NCBI GenBank assembly: GCA_019694395.1
Contig: JAIBCC010000002.1
Span: forward strand, 62,330 to 126,329
DNA from: Pyrinomonadaceae bacterium
Lineage (GTDB): Bacteria > Acidobacteriota > Blastocatellia > Pyrinomonadales > Pyrinomonadaceae
Reading direction: 5' to 3'
Length of the DNA: 64,000 bases
In this document: piece by piece, positions 1-9,605 of the stretch
Layout: each line of letters begins with the position of its first letter
How positions within the stretch are numbered: the stretch's first letter is position 1
Notes under the pieces: model-generated
What the model saw: only the letters and a program-made list of their open reading frames with translations
Told to the model about the DNA's origin: nothing
Database searches by the model: none
Translations under genes and position numbers: made by a program

Positions 1-660
1 TTCGGAAAGGTTGTTGAATTTCTCAAACCAAACGGCTCGCTCTATCTTTTTGGTGATTGGAAATGCACTGCGGCACTGCAAACCGTGATGGAAGAACATT
101 TAACCGTTCTCAACCGGATTACCTGGCAAAGAGAAAAAGGACGCGGAGCAAAACAAAACTGGAAAAATGGAATGGAAGATATTTGGTTTGGGGTGAAAAA
201 TCCCAAAGATTATTATTTCGATGTAGAATCTGTCAAAATGAAACGAAAGGTGCTTGCCCCTTACAAAGAAAATGGTCAACCAAAGGATTGGGAAGAAACC
301 GAAGAAGGCAATTTTCGGCTAACCTATCCATCAAATTTTTGGGATGACATTAGCATTCCCTATTGGTCAATGCCCGAAAATACCGACCATCCAACCCAAA
401 AACCGGAAAAATTAATTGCTAAACTTATCCTGGCTAGCTGCCCCAAAAACGGTTTGGTCTTTGATCCATTCCTCGGTTCGGGAACAAGCTCAGTAGTCGC
501 AAAAAAACTCGGCAGAAATTATTGCGGAATCGAAATGAATGAAGAATATGCTTGTTGGGCTGAAAAAAGGCTCGAAAAAGCTATTAAGGATCAATCAATC
601 CAAGGTCTTTCAAATGGAGTTTTTTGGGAAAGAAACACTTTAAGTTTTCAAAAGAAGTAA
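1..660 (+). CDS. DNA methyltransferase (adenine/cytosine-N4 type), 3' part
   Basis: The reading frame is open from base 1, so the gene starts outside the window and only about 219 C-terminal residues are seen. The C-terminal part reads HPTQKPEKLIAKLI, then VFDPFLGSGTSSVVA, then GRNYCGIEMNEEYACWAEKRL. This is the target-proximal region followed by the SAM-binding FxGxG motif of site-specific amino-methyltransferases, in the order expected for the class in which the catalytic DPPY motif comes first (that motif would lie upstream). It probably methylates adenine-N6 or cytosine-N4 in a restriction-modification or orphan setting. No restriction endonuclease is visible downstream. The 21-bp repeat array starts about 40 bases after its stop. 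Confidence 0.85.
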   Translation, partial: FGKVVEFLKPNGSLYLFGDWKCTAALQTVMEEHLTVLNRITWQREKGRGAKQNWKNGMEDIWFGVKNPKDYYFDVESVKMKRKVLAPYKENGQPKDWEETEEGNFRLTYPSNFWDDISIPYWSMPENTDHPTQKPEKLIAKLILASCPKNGLVFDPFLGSGTSSVVAKKLGRNYCGIEMNEEYACWAEKRLEKAIKDQSIQGLSNGVFWERNTLSFQKK

Positions 661-697
661 ATTTCACCAAATTATATCAACAAGCCGACAAAAAGTT

Positions 698-950
698 GAA
701 AGTTTTCGCCAAAATATAGAAATCCTCCGTCTTAGAATAGGAGTGTTCCATCTCAGGATAGGAATATTGCATTACAGAGACGGAAATTTTTTAAAATTTG
801 ATGGAAAGCTCTTTGCTAAAGTCGCAATGGAGACTAAAATTTATGGAAATCTCAATAAATTGATATAAATATTCCATAGTTACCATCGGAATATTTAAAT
901 CCAAGATAGTAATATTCCTTTAAAAAGTAGAAATATCCGATAGCGGACTC
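698..950. repeat. Degenerate 21-bp tandem repeat array, locus 1
   Basis: Laying out the sequence in 21-base steps from 698 gives about 12 degenerate units with almost no drift (one unit is 22 bases). Most begin GGAA or GAAA, have a TTTC/TTCC/TTTT core near position 6-10 and end in ATA, GAT or GTC. It fills most of the roughly 400-base gap between the methyltransferase and the next gene. Read in frame from 698 the units encode seven-residue repeats of the type G-x-F/L-x-x-x-I, open for 56 codons before a TAA. The same repeat type recurs at 18761-18971. Confidence 0.75.
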
Positions 951-1058
951 GTTAGACGCGGTTCATTATCTGAAATTAAGAGAGTATTTACCAAAAAAAG
1001 AGTATTTTGCAAAAATATAATAAATAAAATTTGTTTATATTTAAAAAGTGAGGCTTAA

Positions 1059-1670
1059 ATGATAAAAATTGCCAAATTATTATTGATTATTTTAGTTATT
1101 GCAGTCAGCGTTTTTGCCCAAAACGGCAAATCTAAAATAAAAAGTGAGAACCTTGATCCTGAAAATTTACCTAAAGAGTTAAAAGCCTTTATTCCAAGCG
1201 GTTACGAGGCTTTAAATGCCACAAAAGGCGACTTAAATTTGGATTCGTTTCCTGATGTTATCTTAGTTGTTCGGCAACCAAATGAACATGAAACCTCAGA
1301 TGTTGTTGACCATCCGACCAAACGCCCGTTGTTGATTCTAATCGGTGAAGGAAACAATAAATATAGACTAGCCGCCAAAAATGATAATGCGGTTTATTGT
1401 GTAGATTGTGGCGGTGTTTTTGGCGATCCGTTTGAGGGAATTTCGATCAAGAACGGAATTTTCTCGGTTGAACATTATGGCGGAAGTGCCTGGAGATGGA
1501 CTAAAATCATTACTTTCAAATATTCACCGACTGATAAAAACTGGCTGTTAACCAGAGTTGGTTCAGATAGTTTTCACGTATCCGATCCAAATAAAGTAAA
1601 ATCCACTTTAAAAACGGCTAAAAGTTTCGGCAAAGTTTTGTTTGAAAAATACGATGTTTATAAAGATTAA
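1059..1670 (+). CDS. Secreted protein of unknown function
   Basis: This is a 203-residue protein with an N-terminal signal peptide (MIKIAKLLLIILVIAVSVFA, cleavage likely before Q-N-G). The mature part contains GDLNLDSFPDVILVV, which resembles the short Asp-rich loop of FG-GAP/VCBS-like repeats, and a CVDCGG pair of cysteines. A GAGG ribosome binding site lies 8-9 bases before the ATG. I do not recognise a named family. It is probably periplasmic or outer-surface. It is convergent with uvrA and separated from it by a hairpin. Confidence 0.75.
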   Translation: MIKIAKLLLIILVIAVSVFAQNGKSKIKSENLDPENLPKELKAFIPSGYEALNATKGDLNLDSFPDVILVVRQPNEHETSDVVDHPTKRPLLILIGEGNNKYRLAAKNDNAVYCVDCGGVFGDPFEGISIKNGIFSVEHYGGSAWRWTKIITFKYSPTDKNWLLTRVGSDSFHVSDPNKVKSTLKTAKSFGKVLFEKYDVYKD

Positions 1671-1689
1671 AATTAACGACCTAAGGGGT

Positions 1690-1722
1690 AGAGTTAGCTT
1701 CCCCAAAAATTAAGCTAACTCT
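1690..1722. terminator. Hairpin between convergent genes
   Basis: AGAGTTAGCTT at 1690-1700 pairs perfectly with AAGCTAACTCT at 1712-1722, an 11-bp stem with an 11-base loop. It sits just after the secreted-protein gene and overlaps the uvrA stop codon, so it could end transcription from both sides. There is no long T-run, so it is only terminator-like. Confidence 0.5.
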
Positions 1723-4570
1723 AATTTAACAAACTTTTCAAAGCCTTTCCGGTGTGAGATTTCTTCTCTTTGACAATGTCTTCGGGAGTGCCAACTGCTA
1801 CAACTTTTCCCCCTTGACTTCCCCCTTCGGGACCCAAATCAATGACATAATCGGCTGATTTGATAACATCCAAATTATGTTCAATAACGATGACAGTGTT
1901 TCCCAAATCAACCAATCTTTGCAACACATCAAGCAGTTTATGGACATCGGCAAAATGTAAACCGGTGGTTGGTTCGTCCAAAATATACACCGTTTTGCCC
2001 GTTGCGCGTTTGGATAATTCTTTGGCGAGCTTGATGCGTTGGGCTTCTCCGCCGCTTAAAGTTGTGGCGGATTGTCCGAGTTTGATGTAACCAAGTCCAA
2101 CATCTAAAAGGGTTTGCAGTTTTTGTTTAATTTGCGGGATGTTTTCCAGAATCGGAAGAGCGTCTTCGATAGTCGTATCGAGCAAATCAGCAATGGATAA
2201 ATCTTTGTATTTGACCGCCAAAGTTTCACGGTTATAGCGTTTGCCGCGACAAACATCGCAAGTCACATACACATCGGGCAAAAAGTTCATTTCGATTCGT
2301 TTCAGCCCGTCGCCTTCGCAGGCTTCGCAACGTCCGCCCTTGACATTGAACGAAAAACGTCCGGCTTTGTAGCCACGCTCGCGTGATTCGGGGAGCATCG
2401 CGTAAAGTTCCCGAATCGGCGTAAATAAACCTGTGTAAGTTGCGGGATTTGAACGCGGTGTGCGTCCAATGGGAGTTTGGTCAATCTCGATTATTTTATC
2501 TACAAACTCCGTCCCTTCAATGCTTTCGTGCGCCGCCGGTTCGCGCAAGCTGCCATAAATCTTTTGGGACAAAGCGCGATACAAAATATCGTCAACCAAA
2601 GTTGATTTTCCGCTTCCTGAAACGCCCGTCACCACCGTCAACAACCCCAGCGGAAAGGTCGCATCAATATTTTTAAGGTTATTTGCGCGGGCGCCTTTGA
2701 TGATTAAATTTTTACCGTTCGGACTGCGGCGAATCGCCGGTATATCAATTTTTTCCTTGCCCGAAACATATTTTCCGGTAATGGAATTTTTGTTTTTGGC
2801 AATTTCTTTGGGCGTTCCGACAGCGATGACTTCCCCGCCGTGTGAGCCTGCCAACGGTCCCAAATCAATAACATAATCGGCTTGCATAATTGTTTCTTCA
2901 TCGTGTTCAACTACCAAAACCGTGTTGCCTAAATCCCGTAATTCGTGCAAAGTTTCAATCAATTTTTTGTTATCGCGCGGATGCAGACCAATGGAAGGCT
3001 CGTCCAAAACATATAAAACACCGCGAAGTTGTGAGCCGATTTGGGTTGCCAAACGGATTCTTTGCCCTTCTCCGCCCGAAAGAGTTGCGGCGGGACGATC
3101 AAGCGTCAAATAGCCTAAGCCAACTGCATTCAAAAATTTAAGGCGTTGCTGAATTTCGCGTAAAACCAATCCCGCGATTTTTTCTTCACGCGGATTAAGT
3201 GTTATTTTGTCAAACTTCTTAACCGCGTCTTCGATGGAAAGCCCTGTATAATCAGCAATTCCGAGTCCGCCGATCTTTACCGACAAAGATTCCGGCTGCA
3301 AGCGTTTTCCATCGCATTCGGGACAGGTTACGGGCGAAATCAATTCATTTAAAGCCAAACGGATTTTTTCGGAAGGCGAATTATGCAAACGCTCGCGCAG
3401 GAAACGAACTGCGCCTTTCCATTCCATATCGTAGTATTTATCGCCCCATAAATACTTGATCTTGAACGAAACACCGTGCAGAAATCCTTCAATAATTTCT
3501 TTTGGTAAATCAATGAAACGAACTTTTTTCGGATCAATTTCGGACTGTTTTTCGGCTGATTTTGATTTTTTATTTTTATCGTTAAATTTACGAATTAAAC
3601 CGTTTAACGATTCGCGCAGATGATTCGAACCGGTTTTATCAAATTCATCCAACAGTGGGAGTTTTGCAACTGTTAAATTTCCATCGGGAATCAATTTGGC
3701 AATATCAACTTCGGCAACCGTTCCCAGACCGTGACAGCGTTGGCAAGCCCCAAAATTCGAATTAAAAGAAAAAGATCGCGGTTCAAGCGTCGGAATATTC
3801 ACGCCGCAGTTGATACACGCCATTTTTTCTGAATAGAGTTTTTCCTCCCCATCCACAATTGAAACGATAACTGCACCATTAGTTAGCTTTAAAGCCGTTT
3901 TGACGGATTCGGTCAAACGTTCTTTCACACCGTCTTTAATCAACAATCGGTCAACTACAACTTCAATCGTGTGATTTTTCTTCTTGTCGAGCTTGATTTC
4001 TTCGTCCAAAGGGCGTAGTTCACCATCAATCCTGGCACGAACAAAACCGTCTTTATGGAGCTTTTCAAGTTCCTTTTTGAATTCCCCTTTGCGTCCCCGC
4101 ACCAATGGCGCAAGAATCATAACCCGTTCACCCTCAGGCAGTTGCAAAATACCGCCGACAATATTTTCCAAGGATTGGCGAGTAATTGGCAAACCGCACA
4201 AATGGCAATGCGGCTGACCAATTGAAGAAAAAAGCAGACGCAAATAATCGTAAATTTCCGTGACCGTTCCGACAGTTGAGCGCGGCGATTTGGAAACGGT
4301 TTTTTGTTCAATGGAAATGGCGGGCGAAAGCCCTTCTACCGAATCAACATCTGGCTTTTCCAATTGGTCTAAAAACTGACGGGCATAAGCTGAAAGCGAT
4401 TCAACATATCTGCGTTGACCTTCGGCGTAAATCGTATCAAATGCCAGAGAGGATTTGCCCGAACCGCTTAAACCTGTGATAACGGTCAATTTGTCGCGCG
4501 GAATTTCGACATTGATGTTTTTTAGATTATGCTGACGTGCGCCGCGAACGGAAATTTGTTTAATGCTCAT
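1721..4570 (-). CDS. uvrA: UvrABC excinuclease subunit A
   Basis: UvrA is the damage-recognition ATPase of nucleotide excision repair; it dimerises, loads UvrB on the lesion and leaves. The 949-residue length is normal. Two ABC ATPase modules are present: Walker [11 protein letters not shown] near residue 32 and [10 protein letters not shown] near residue 645, with signature motifs [12 protein letters not shown] and [12 protein letters not shown] followed by [11 protein letters not shown] and [11 protein letters not shown]. The zinc-binding cysteine pairs expected in the family are present (CINCGV and [20 protein letters not shown] and CDVCRG). It stands alone, with no uvrB or uvrC next to it. 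Confidence 0.98.
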   Translation of the reverse strand: MSIKQISVRGARQHNLKNINVEIPRDKLTVITGLSGSGKSSLAFDTIYAEGQRRYVESLSAYARQFLDQLEKPDVDSVEGLSPAISIEQKTVSKSPRSTVGTVTEIYDYLRLLFSSIGQPHCHLCGLPITRQSLENIVGGILQLPEGERVMILAPLVRGRKGEFKKELEKLHKDGFVRARIDGELRPLDEEIKLDKKKNHTIEVVVDRLLIKDGVKERLTESVKTALKLTNGAVIVSIVDGEEKLYSEKMACINCGVNIPTLEPRSFSFNSNFGACQRCHGLGTVAEVDIAKLIPDGNLTVAKLPLLDEFDKTGSNHLRESLNGLIRKFNDKNKKSKSAEKQSEIDPKKVRFIDLPKEIIEGFLHGVSFKIKYLWGDKYYDMEWKGAVRFLRERLHNSPSEKIRLALNELISPVTCPECDGKRLQPESLSVKIGGLGIADYTGLSIEDAVKKFDKITLNPREEKIAGLVLREIQQRLKFLNAVGLGYLTLDRPAATLSGGEGQRIRLATQIGSQLRGVLYVLDEPSIGLHPRDNKKLIETLHELRDLGNTVLVVEHDEETIMQADYVIDLGPLAGSHGGEVIAVGTPKEIAKNKNSITGKYVSGKEKIDIPAIRRSPNGKNLIIKGARANNLKNIDATFPLGLLTVVTGVSGSGKSTLVDDILYRALSQKIYGSLREPAAHESIEGTEFVDKIIEIDQTPIGRTPRSNPATYTGLFTPIRELYAMLPESRERGYKAGRFSFNVKGGRCEACEGDGLKRIEMNFLPDVYVTCDVCRGKRYNRETLAVKYKDLSIADLLDTTIEDALPILENIPQIKQKLQTLLDVGLGYIKLGQSATTLSGGEAQRIKLAKELSKRATGKTVYILDEPTTGLHFADVHKLLDVLQRLVDLGNTVIVIEHNLDVIKSADYVIDLGPEGGSQGGKVVAVGTPEDIVKEKKSHTGKALKSLLN

Positions 4571-4715
4571 CGGTTTAAAAAATTGTTATAGAAACAAACT
4601 TTTATTTTAACAATTAACAGTGCTAAAACAAAATGTCTCTGGTTTCCTAAATAATAAAAAGCAGGTTAAAATATATTCGTTCAAGCCTTTAAATCATTCT
4701 AAATTTGGAGAAATT

Positions 4716-6968
4716 ATGACTCGTCAGTTTCGCAATACCCTTTTGCTTCTTTGTTTTCTTGCGTTTGCCGCGTTTGCTCAATCCACCGATCCTACTCTGT
4801 TAACGATTGACCGGATTTTTAATTCCAACGAGTTCGGCGCACAGGGAGTCGGCGGGTTTCGCTGGCTGAAGTCGGGCGATGCCTATACCAAAATCGAGCC
4901 TTCGGCAACGGTCAAAGGCGGAACGGATTTAGTCAGCTACGATGTTGCTAAAAACACCCGAACGATTTTAATTTTTGCCGAAAAATTGATTCCGAAAGGT
5001 GAAACCGCGCCATTACGCATCGCAGGTTATGAATGGTCGGCGGATAATTCACAGATGTTGATTTTTACCAATACAAAGCGAGTTTGGCGGCTGAATACGC
5101 TTGGCGATTATTGGGTTTTGGATCTAAACGTTTGGAAATTAAAAAAACTCGGCGGCGATGCTAAGCCTTCAACTTTAATGTTTGCAAAGTTTTCGCCTGA
5201 CGGTAAAAAAGTCGGATATGTCCGCGAAAATAAATTGTATGTTGAAAATTTGGCAGATGGCAAAATCACTCCGCTCACCAAAGACGGCTCAAAAACACTC
5301 ATCAACGGCACATCAGATTGGGTTAATGAAGAAGAATTGGGATTGCGCGACTGCTGGCGTTGGTCGCCTGACAGTAAATCCATCGCCTATTGGCAAATGG
5401 ATGCAAGCGGGATAAAGGATTTTATTCTAATCAACAATACCGACGAGCTTTATCCGAAATTAACTTATATTCCCTATCCCAAAGCCGGAACAACCAATGC
5501 GGCAGTTCGGGTTGGGGTTGTGAGCGCGAGCGGCGGGGCGACAAAATGGATGAAAACTTCCAACGATTTACGCAACAATTATATTGCGATGATGGATTGG
5601 ACGGATAATTCCAATGAGATAATTCTTCAGCATCTCAATCGTTTGCAAAATACTAACCAATTAATGATCGCCGATGCCAAAACAGGAAATGTCAAAACGA
5701 TTTTGACCGAAAAAGATGAGGCTTGGGTTGACGTTGATAATCCGCGAATGATCTGGCTTGACGGCGGAAAAAGTTTTCTGTGGACAAGTGAGCGCGACGG
5801 TTGGCAGCACGTTTATAAAGTTTCGCGCGACGGTGCAAATACAAAATTGATTACAGTCGGAAATTTTGATGTCGTCAGCGTTCAATCGGTTGACGAAGCG
5901 GGCGGCTGGCTTTATTACATTGCTTCCCCCGACAATGCGACTCAGCGTTATCTTTATCGAACAAAATTAGATGGCAGCGGAACAATCGAAAAAATCACGC
6001 CCGATGCACAAAAAGGCGTAAATTCCTATAACATTTCGCCGAATAGCCGTTGGGCGTTTCATACTTACTCTGCTTTTGGCAAAGTTCCAAACTATGAATT
6101 GGTTGATGTTGCAAATAAAACTTTGGTCAAAACGATGGTTGATAACGCCCCTTTGCAAGCCAAAATTGACCAACTCAAAAAAGGCACTCAAGAATTTTTC
6201 AAAGTTGATGTCGGCGAGGGTGTTACTCTCGACGGTTATATGATTAGACCGCCCAACTTTGATCCGAATAAAAAATATCCGATTCTTTTTCACGTTTACG
6301 GCGAACCTGCTTCGCAAACTGTGATGGATTCGTGGGGCGGCACTAATTATTTATGGCACACAATGTTAGCTCAACAAGGTTATATTGTCGCCAGTATTGA
6401 CAATCGCGGCACTCCCGCGCCAAAAGGTCGCGCGTGGCGCAAATCAACTTATCGAAAAATCGGCGTTTTGAGTTCCCAAGATCAAGCCAATGCCGTCAAA
6501 GCTATGCTGGTAAAATATCCGTTCATTGATGCTTCCAGAGTCGGAATCTGGGGTTGGAGTGGCGGCGGCTCGTCGACTTTGAACGCAATGTTTCGTTATC
6601 CCGATTTTTACAAAATGGGAATGTCGGTTGCCCCTGTGCCGGATATGTCTTTGTATGACACCATTTATCAGGAAAGATATATGGGACTTCCCCAAACCAA
6701 TGTCGAAGATTATAAACAAGGTTCGCCTGTCACCTTTGCCAAAAACCTGAAAGGCGATCTGCTCGTCGTTCACGGAACCGGCGATGATAATGTTCATTAT
6801 CAGGGAACGGAAACTTTGATTAATGAATTAGTTAAAGAAAACAGGCAATTTACGATGATGGCTTATCCGAATCGCTCACACGGAATTTTTGAAGGCGAAA
6901 ATACGACACGGCATTTATACACAATGTTGACGAAATATTTGAATGAGCATTTGCCAATAACTAGATAA
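4716..6968 (+). CDS. Secreted S9B prolyl oligopeptidase (DPP-IV family)
   Basis: This 750-residue protein has a signal peptide (LLLLCFLAFAAFAQ). An N-terminal beta-propeller domain typical of dipeptidyl peptidase IV includes the DWVNEEELGLRDCWRWSPD region; the double-Glu motif of the DPP-IV active site is visible there. The C-terminal alpha/beta hydrolase domain has the nucleophile in GIWGWSGGGSS, the Asp in HGTGDDNVH and the His in NRSHGIF. It should remove X-Pro or similar dipeptides from peptide N-termini in the periplasm. I start it at 4716 because a GGAG lies five bases before that ATG and the signal peptide follows; the upstream GTG at 4620 has no such support. Confidence 0.93.
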   Translation: MTRQFRNTLLLLCFLAFAAFAQSTDPTLLTIDRIFNSNEFGAQGVGGFRWLKSGDAYTKIEPSATVKGGTDLVSYDVAKNTRTILIFAEKLIPKGETAPLRIAGYEWSADNSQMLIFTNTKRVWRLNTLGDYWVLDLNVWKLKKLGGDAKPSTLMFAKFSPDGKKVGYVRENKLYVENLADGKITPLTKDGSKTLINGTSDWVNEEELGLRDCWRWSPDSKSIAYWQMDASGIKDFILINNTDELYPKLTYIPYPKAGTTNAAVRVGVVSASGGATKWMKTSNDLRNNYIAMMDWTDNSNEIILQHLNRLQNTNQLMIADAKTGNVKTILTEKDEAWVDVDNPRMIWLDGGKSFLWTSERDGWQHVYKVSRDGANTKLITVGNFDVVSVQSVDEAGGWLYYIASPDNATQRYLYRTKLDGSGTIEKITPDAQKGVNSYNISPNSRWAFHTYSAFGKVPNYELVDVANKTLVKTMVDNAPLQAKIDQLKKGTQEFFKVDVGEGVTLDGYMIRPPNFDPNKKYPILFHVYGEPASQTVMDSWGGTNYLWHTMLAQQGYIVASIDNRGTPAPKGRAWRKSTYRKIGVLSSQDQANAVKAMLVKYPFIDASRVGIWGWSGGGSSTLNAMFRYPDFYKMGMSVAPVPDMSLYDTIYQERYMGLPQTNVEDYKQGSPVTFAKNLKGDLLVVHGTGDDNVHYQGTETLINELVKENRQFTMMAYPNRSHGIFEGENTTRHLYTMLTKYLNEHLPITR

Positions 6969-6973
6969 AAGGG

Positions 6974-7057
6974 ATTGCCCGCGAAAAACGCGAAATGACG
7001 CGAAAAATTTCTCTGTTTTCTTTTTTAGCGCGTTTCGTGTATTTCGCGGGTAAAAAA
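6974..7057. repeat. Solo GCCCGCGAA palindromic element
   Basis: The whole gap between two convergent genes is an imperfect palindrome. The left arm starts TTGCCCGCGAAAAACGCGAA and the right arm ends TGTATTTCGCGGGTAAAAAA, each made of CGCGAA/CACGAA blocks spaced about 9-10 bases. The arms match the inverted repeats on both sides of the GxxExxY gene at 11176-11788, so this looks like the same element without the gene. It could also act as a bidirectional terminator. Confidence 0.7.
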
Positions 7058-9412
7058 TCACTTTGGTTGCAAATCAACCCGAAGCATCGCAAAACCATCA
7101 ATCTCAAAATGTTCAACCCTGATGCGATGGTTTCCGCCGAGTTTTAATTCTGCTGTGTAAGTTGTCGGTCCCTGATACTTCCAGGCATCTTTAATAACTA
7201 ATTGGTCGTCAATCCAAACTCTTGCCCCATCGTCCGTTGTCACATTAAGTTGATAATTTCCGGGCGAAACTTCAAAAGTTCCTTCTGCCAGCGTGGCAAA
7301 TTTATCTCGCGGCAGATCTTTGCCGAAGCTGCCTGACCAACTGTAGCTTAAACGATTTGTTTGCTCGCTTTTGAGTGGAACGCTTTGCAAAAGCTTTTGA
7401 AACTCCGTTGCCTTCGTTCGCGGATCGTTTGATTCGTTCCATTGAAACCATTTGACGTTCCAATCAATCGGAATAAAAAGTTTTGAATAGCTGAATTTAT
7501 AAGGCGTTCCTTTTGCATATTCAATGCCGAAAGGAGAGACAACAACTCTGCCGCGATATTCGAGTTCAAGCAGAAAATCAATTGTTTTTCCGTCTGCCAA
7601 CTTAACATCAATTGAACCCGGAACAGTGCCGCTTTTTGCCGAAATCCATTCAACGCCTTTCATATTGGCAATTTTCCAAGTCCCTTTTGGTCCCAGAATT
7701 TCAAAATGCTGAGTTTTTTCGGTTAAAAAAGCTGTTGGCGAAGAACTTTCAGATGATTGACGGCGTGGAATCAGAATCGGAGATTTGTAATCATAAGGTC
7801 CCCATTCCTCAACATAAATATAACGTCTGCCGCGAAGCTGACTTTTTTTCAAAAACGGATTTTTCCCGCCAACAAATGGAATTGGGGCAATTTTATCTTT
7901 TAAAAATGGAGTCCAATTATTCTCAAATCGTTTGAGATAATCTTCATTTTTATTTTCCAAAACAGTTCCGCGTGAATCAATTACGGGAGGAAAATTCGGT
8001 TCGCTTTTTTGATTCGTCCAACTTGAATTGTTGTTTGTAAATTCAGCCGGAATTTTTTCTTCCAATCCACTGAATTTATTATTTTGTAAATTTACGCCTT
8101 TTATATCTTCTCCGAAATTAAAAACCTTAGCGTTACGGTTAAACGAATTGTTTTCAAGTTTGATGTTATTGGAAAGTCTGAAACTCAAACCTTGCAGTGA
8201 AGTATCGTCAAACTGATTATCCTTTATCAAATAATCACGGCTTTTGGTATCTCTAAGTTTGGCATAACCCCAATTCGGGTCTTGAGTTTTATTTGCCCAG
8301 AGGACAATTCCCTCATTGTTTCGATAAAATTTGTTATCAGAAATAACATTATCCTGCCCGTGTTCAATGGCGATTGCTTGAGCGTTTAAGCCAAACTTAT
8401 TACCAATAAATTTGCTGTTAAAACTATATCCGCCCCAAACGCCGTGCCAACATTCAAGCACTAAATTATTGATAAAATCATTGCGGCTGAAAGTCGTTTC
8501 AATTCCGTTGGTCGGCGCGTGGCTGAAATCGTTTCCATACACAAGATTATCGTTCGCCCCGCCTTTGCCCGTATCCATCGTGGTTTGTCCCGCCCACAAG
8601 AAAAAACCGTCGCCGCAGTGAGTGACGGAATTATAAGCAAAGACATTTTTATTACTTTGTTCGTAAATCAGAATCCCTGCCGAATCCTGCCCGCGATTGT
8701 AAACGCCGTGACTATAGCCGCGCACACACCAATCAATGTTGTTGTGCATCACTTTGTTATCGCCCGAACGATACATCCCCAAACCGATTGCCGACAGAAA
8801 CGAGAAATTATTGTTCCAAATCTTCCCGCGATTCGATTCCATTAGCATCAAACCGTTTTGCCCGCCTTCGATAGTGACGTTTTTGATTTCAAAATCATCA
8901 CAACCGCGCAGATAAATTCCTGCACCGTAACGCAGCCATTCGTCCTTTTCGTTTTGGTGATAGCTCATCCAATCATCAAGGTCTTCGCTTTCCAAAGTGC
9001 TTTTTAAGTGCTGTTTCCAGTTATAACTGAAATCGCTGTTGATTATCCGCAAACCTTTGATATTGCGGGCAATTAAACCGATTTTGTAACCTCGCACCTT
9101 TAGATTTTTGATCGTGATATTACTTCCGTCAATAATTTGAATTGCTGTTCCTTTACGTTGGTCGGGCAAAGTATTTTCAGGCGTTCCGATGAGTTCTGAA
9201 TTGTTAAAATCTATAGTTATATTATTTCCGCTGATCTTAATAACGCCCTGACTTCCGTCATCCGAATCGGACGCAAAACGATACTTTTCTTTTTTAACCG
9301 TAATGGAATTGCTGATGGTCATTCCGGCTTTGAGTATGGTTGTTTTCTGAGCTAAAACAACGGAATTAAAAGCAAATAGAAATATTACGATTAAAAATGT
9401 TTGGATTTTCAT
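7058..9412 (-). CDS. Secreted right-handed parallel beta-helix protein with C-terminal PA14-like domain
   Basis: This is a 784-residue protein with a signal peptide (IVIFLFAFNSVVLAQ). Residues of roughly 60-480 contain many short repeats built around N-x-I/F and G-I/L turns, such as NNITIDFNNSEL, GLRIINSDFS and NVISDNKFYRNNEG, the pattern of pectate-lyase-like beta-helices (NosD/PbH1 type). The last 130 residues (GTFEVSPGNYQLNVTTDDG, ARVWIDDQLVIKDAW) match a PA14-type carbohydrate-binding fold. It probably binds or cleaves a polysaccharide outside the cytoplasm; the substrate cannot be told. The ATG at 9412 is chosen because the signal peptide begins there; the longer reading frame from 9481 adds a non-signal leader. 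Confidence 0.85.
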   Translation of the reverse strand: MKIQTFLIVIFLFAFNSVVLAQKTTILKAGMTISNSITVKKEKYRFASDSDDGSQGVIKISGNNITIDFNNSELIGTPENTLPDQRKGTAIQIIDGSNITIKNLKVRGYKIGLIARNIKGLRIINSDFSYNWKQHLKSTLESEDLDDWMSYHQNEKDEWLRYGAGIYLRGCDDFEIKNVTIEGGQNGLMLMESNRGKIWNNNFSFLSAIGLGMYRSGDNKVMHNNIDWCVRGYSHGVYNRGQDSAGILIYEQSNKNVFAYNSVTHCGDGFFLWAGQTTMDTGKGGANDNLVYGNDFSHAPTNGIETTFSRNDFINNLVLECWHGVWGGYSFNSKFIGNKFGLNAQAIAIEHGQDNVISDNKFYRNNEGIVLWANKTQDPNWGYAKLRDTKSRDYLIKDNQFDDTSLQGLSFRLSNNIKLENNSFNRNAKVFNFGEDIKGVNLQNNKFSGLEEKIPAEFTNNNSSWTNQKSEPNFPPVIDSRGTVLENKNEDYLKRFENNWTPFLKDKIAPIPFVGGKNPFLKKSQLRGRRYIYVEEWGPYDYKSPILIPRRQSSESSSPTAFLTEKTQHFEILGPKGTWKIANMKGVEWISAKSGTVPGSIDVKLADGKTIDFLLELEYRGRVVVSPFGIEYAKGTPYKFSYSKLFIPIDWNVKWFQWNESNDPRTKATEFQKLLQSVPLKSEQTNRLSYSWSGSFGKDLPRDKFATLAEGTFEVSPGNYQLNVTTDDGARVWIDDQLVIKDAWKYQGPTTYTAELKLGGNHRIRVEHFEIDGFAMLRVDLQPK

Positions 9413-9605
9413 AATTTTATGGATTTTAACCGATTTATTAACTGAATATAAAATTAGATTTAATCTTTTAATTACTGACAAAATTTCGACTTTAACTTAA
9501 AATGAATCATCAATACGCTGTTTAGATTGTTCCAAAATAACAACTTGCTAACCCTAATCCGCTCAATTAAACTGAATTGAGTAGAAATAGGTCAAAAATA
9601 ACTTT

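Noticed and set aside
698-950. CRISPR array
   Set aside because: Units are 21 bases, degenerate and contiguous with no unique spacers, and there are no cas genes.
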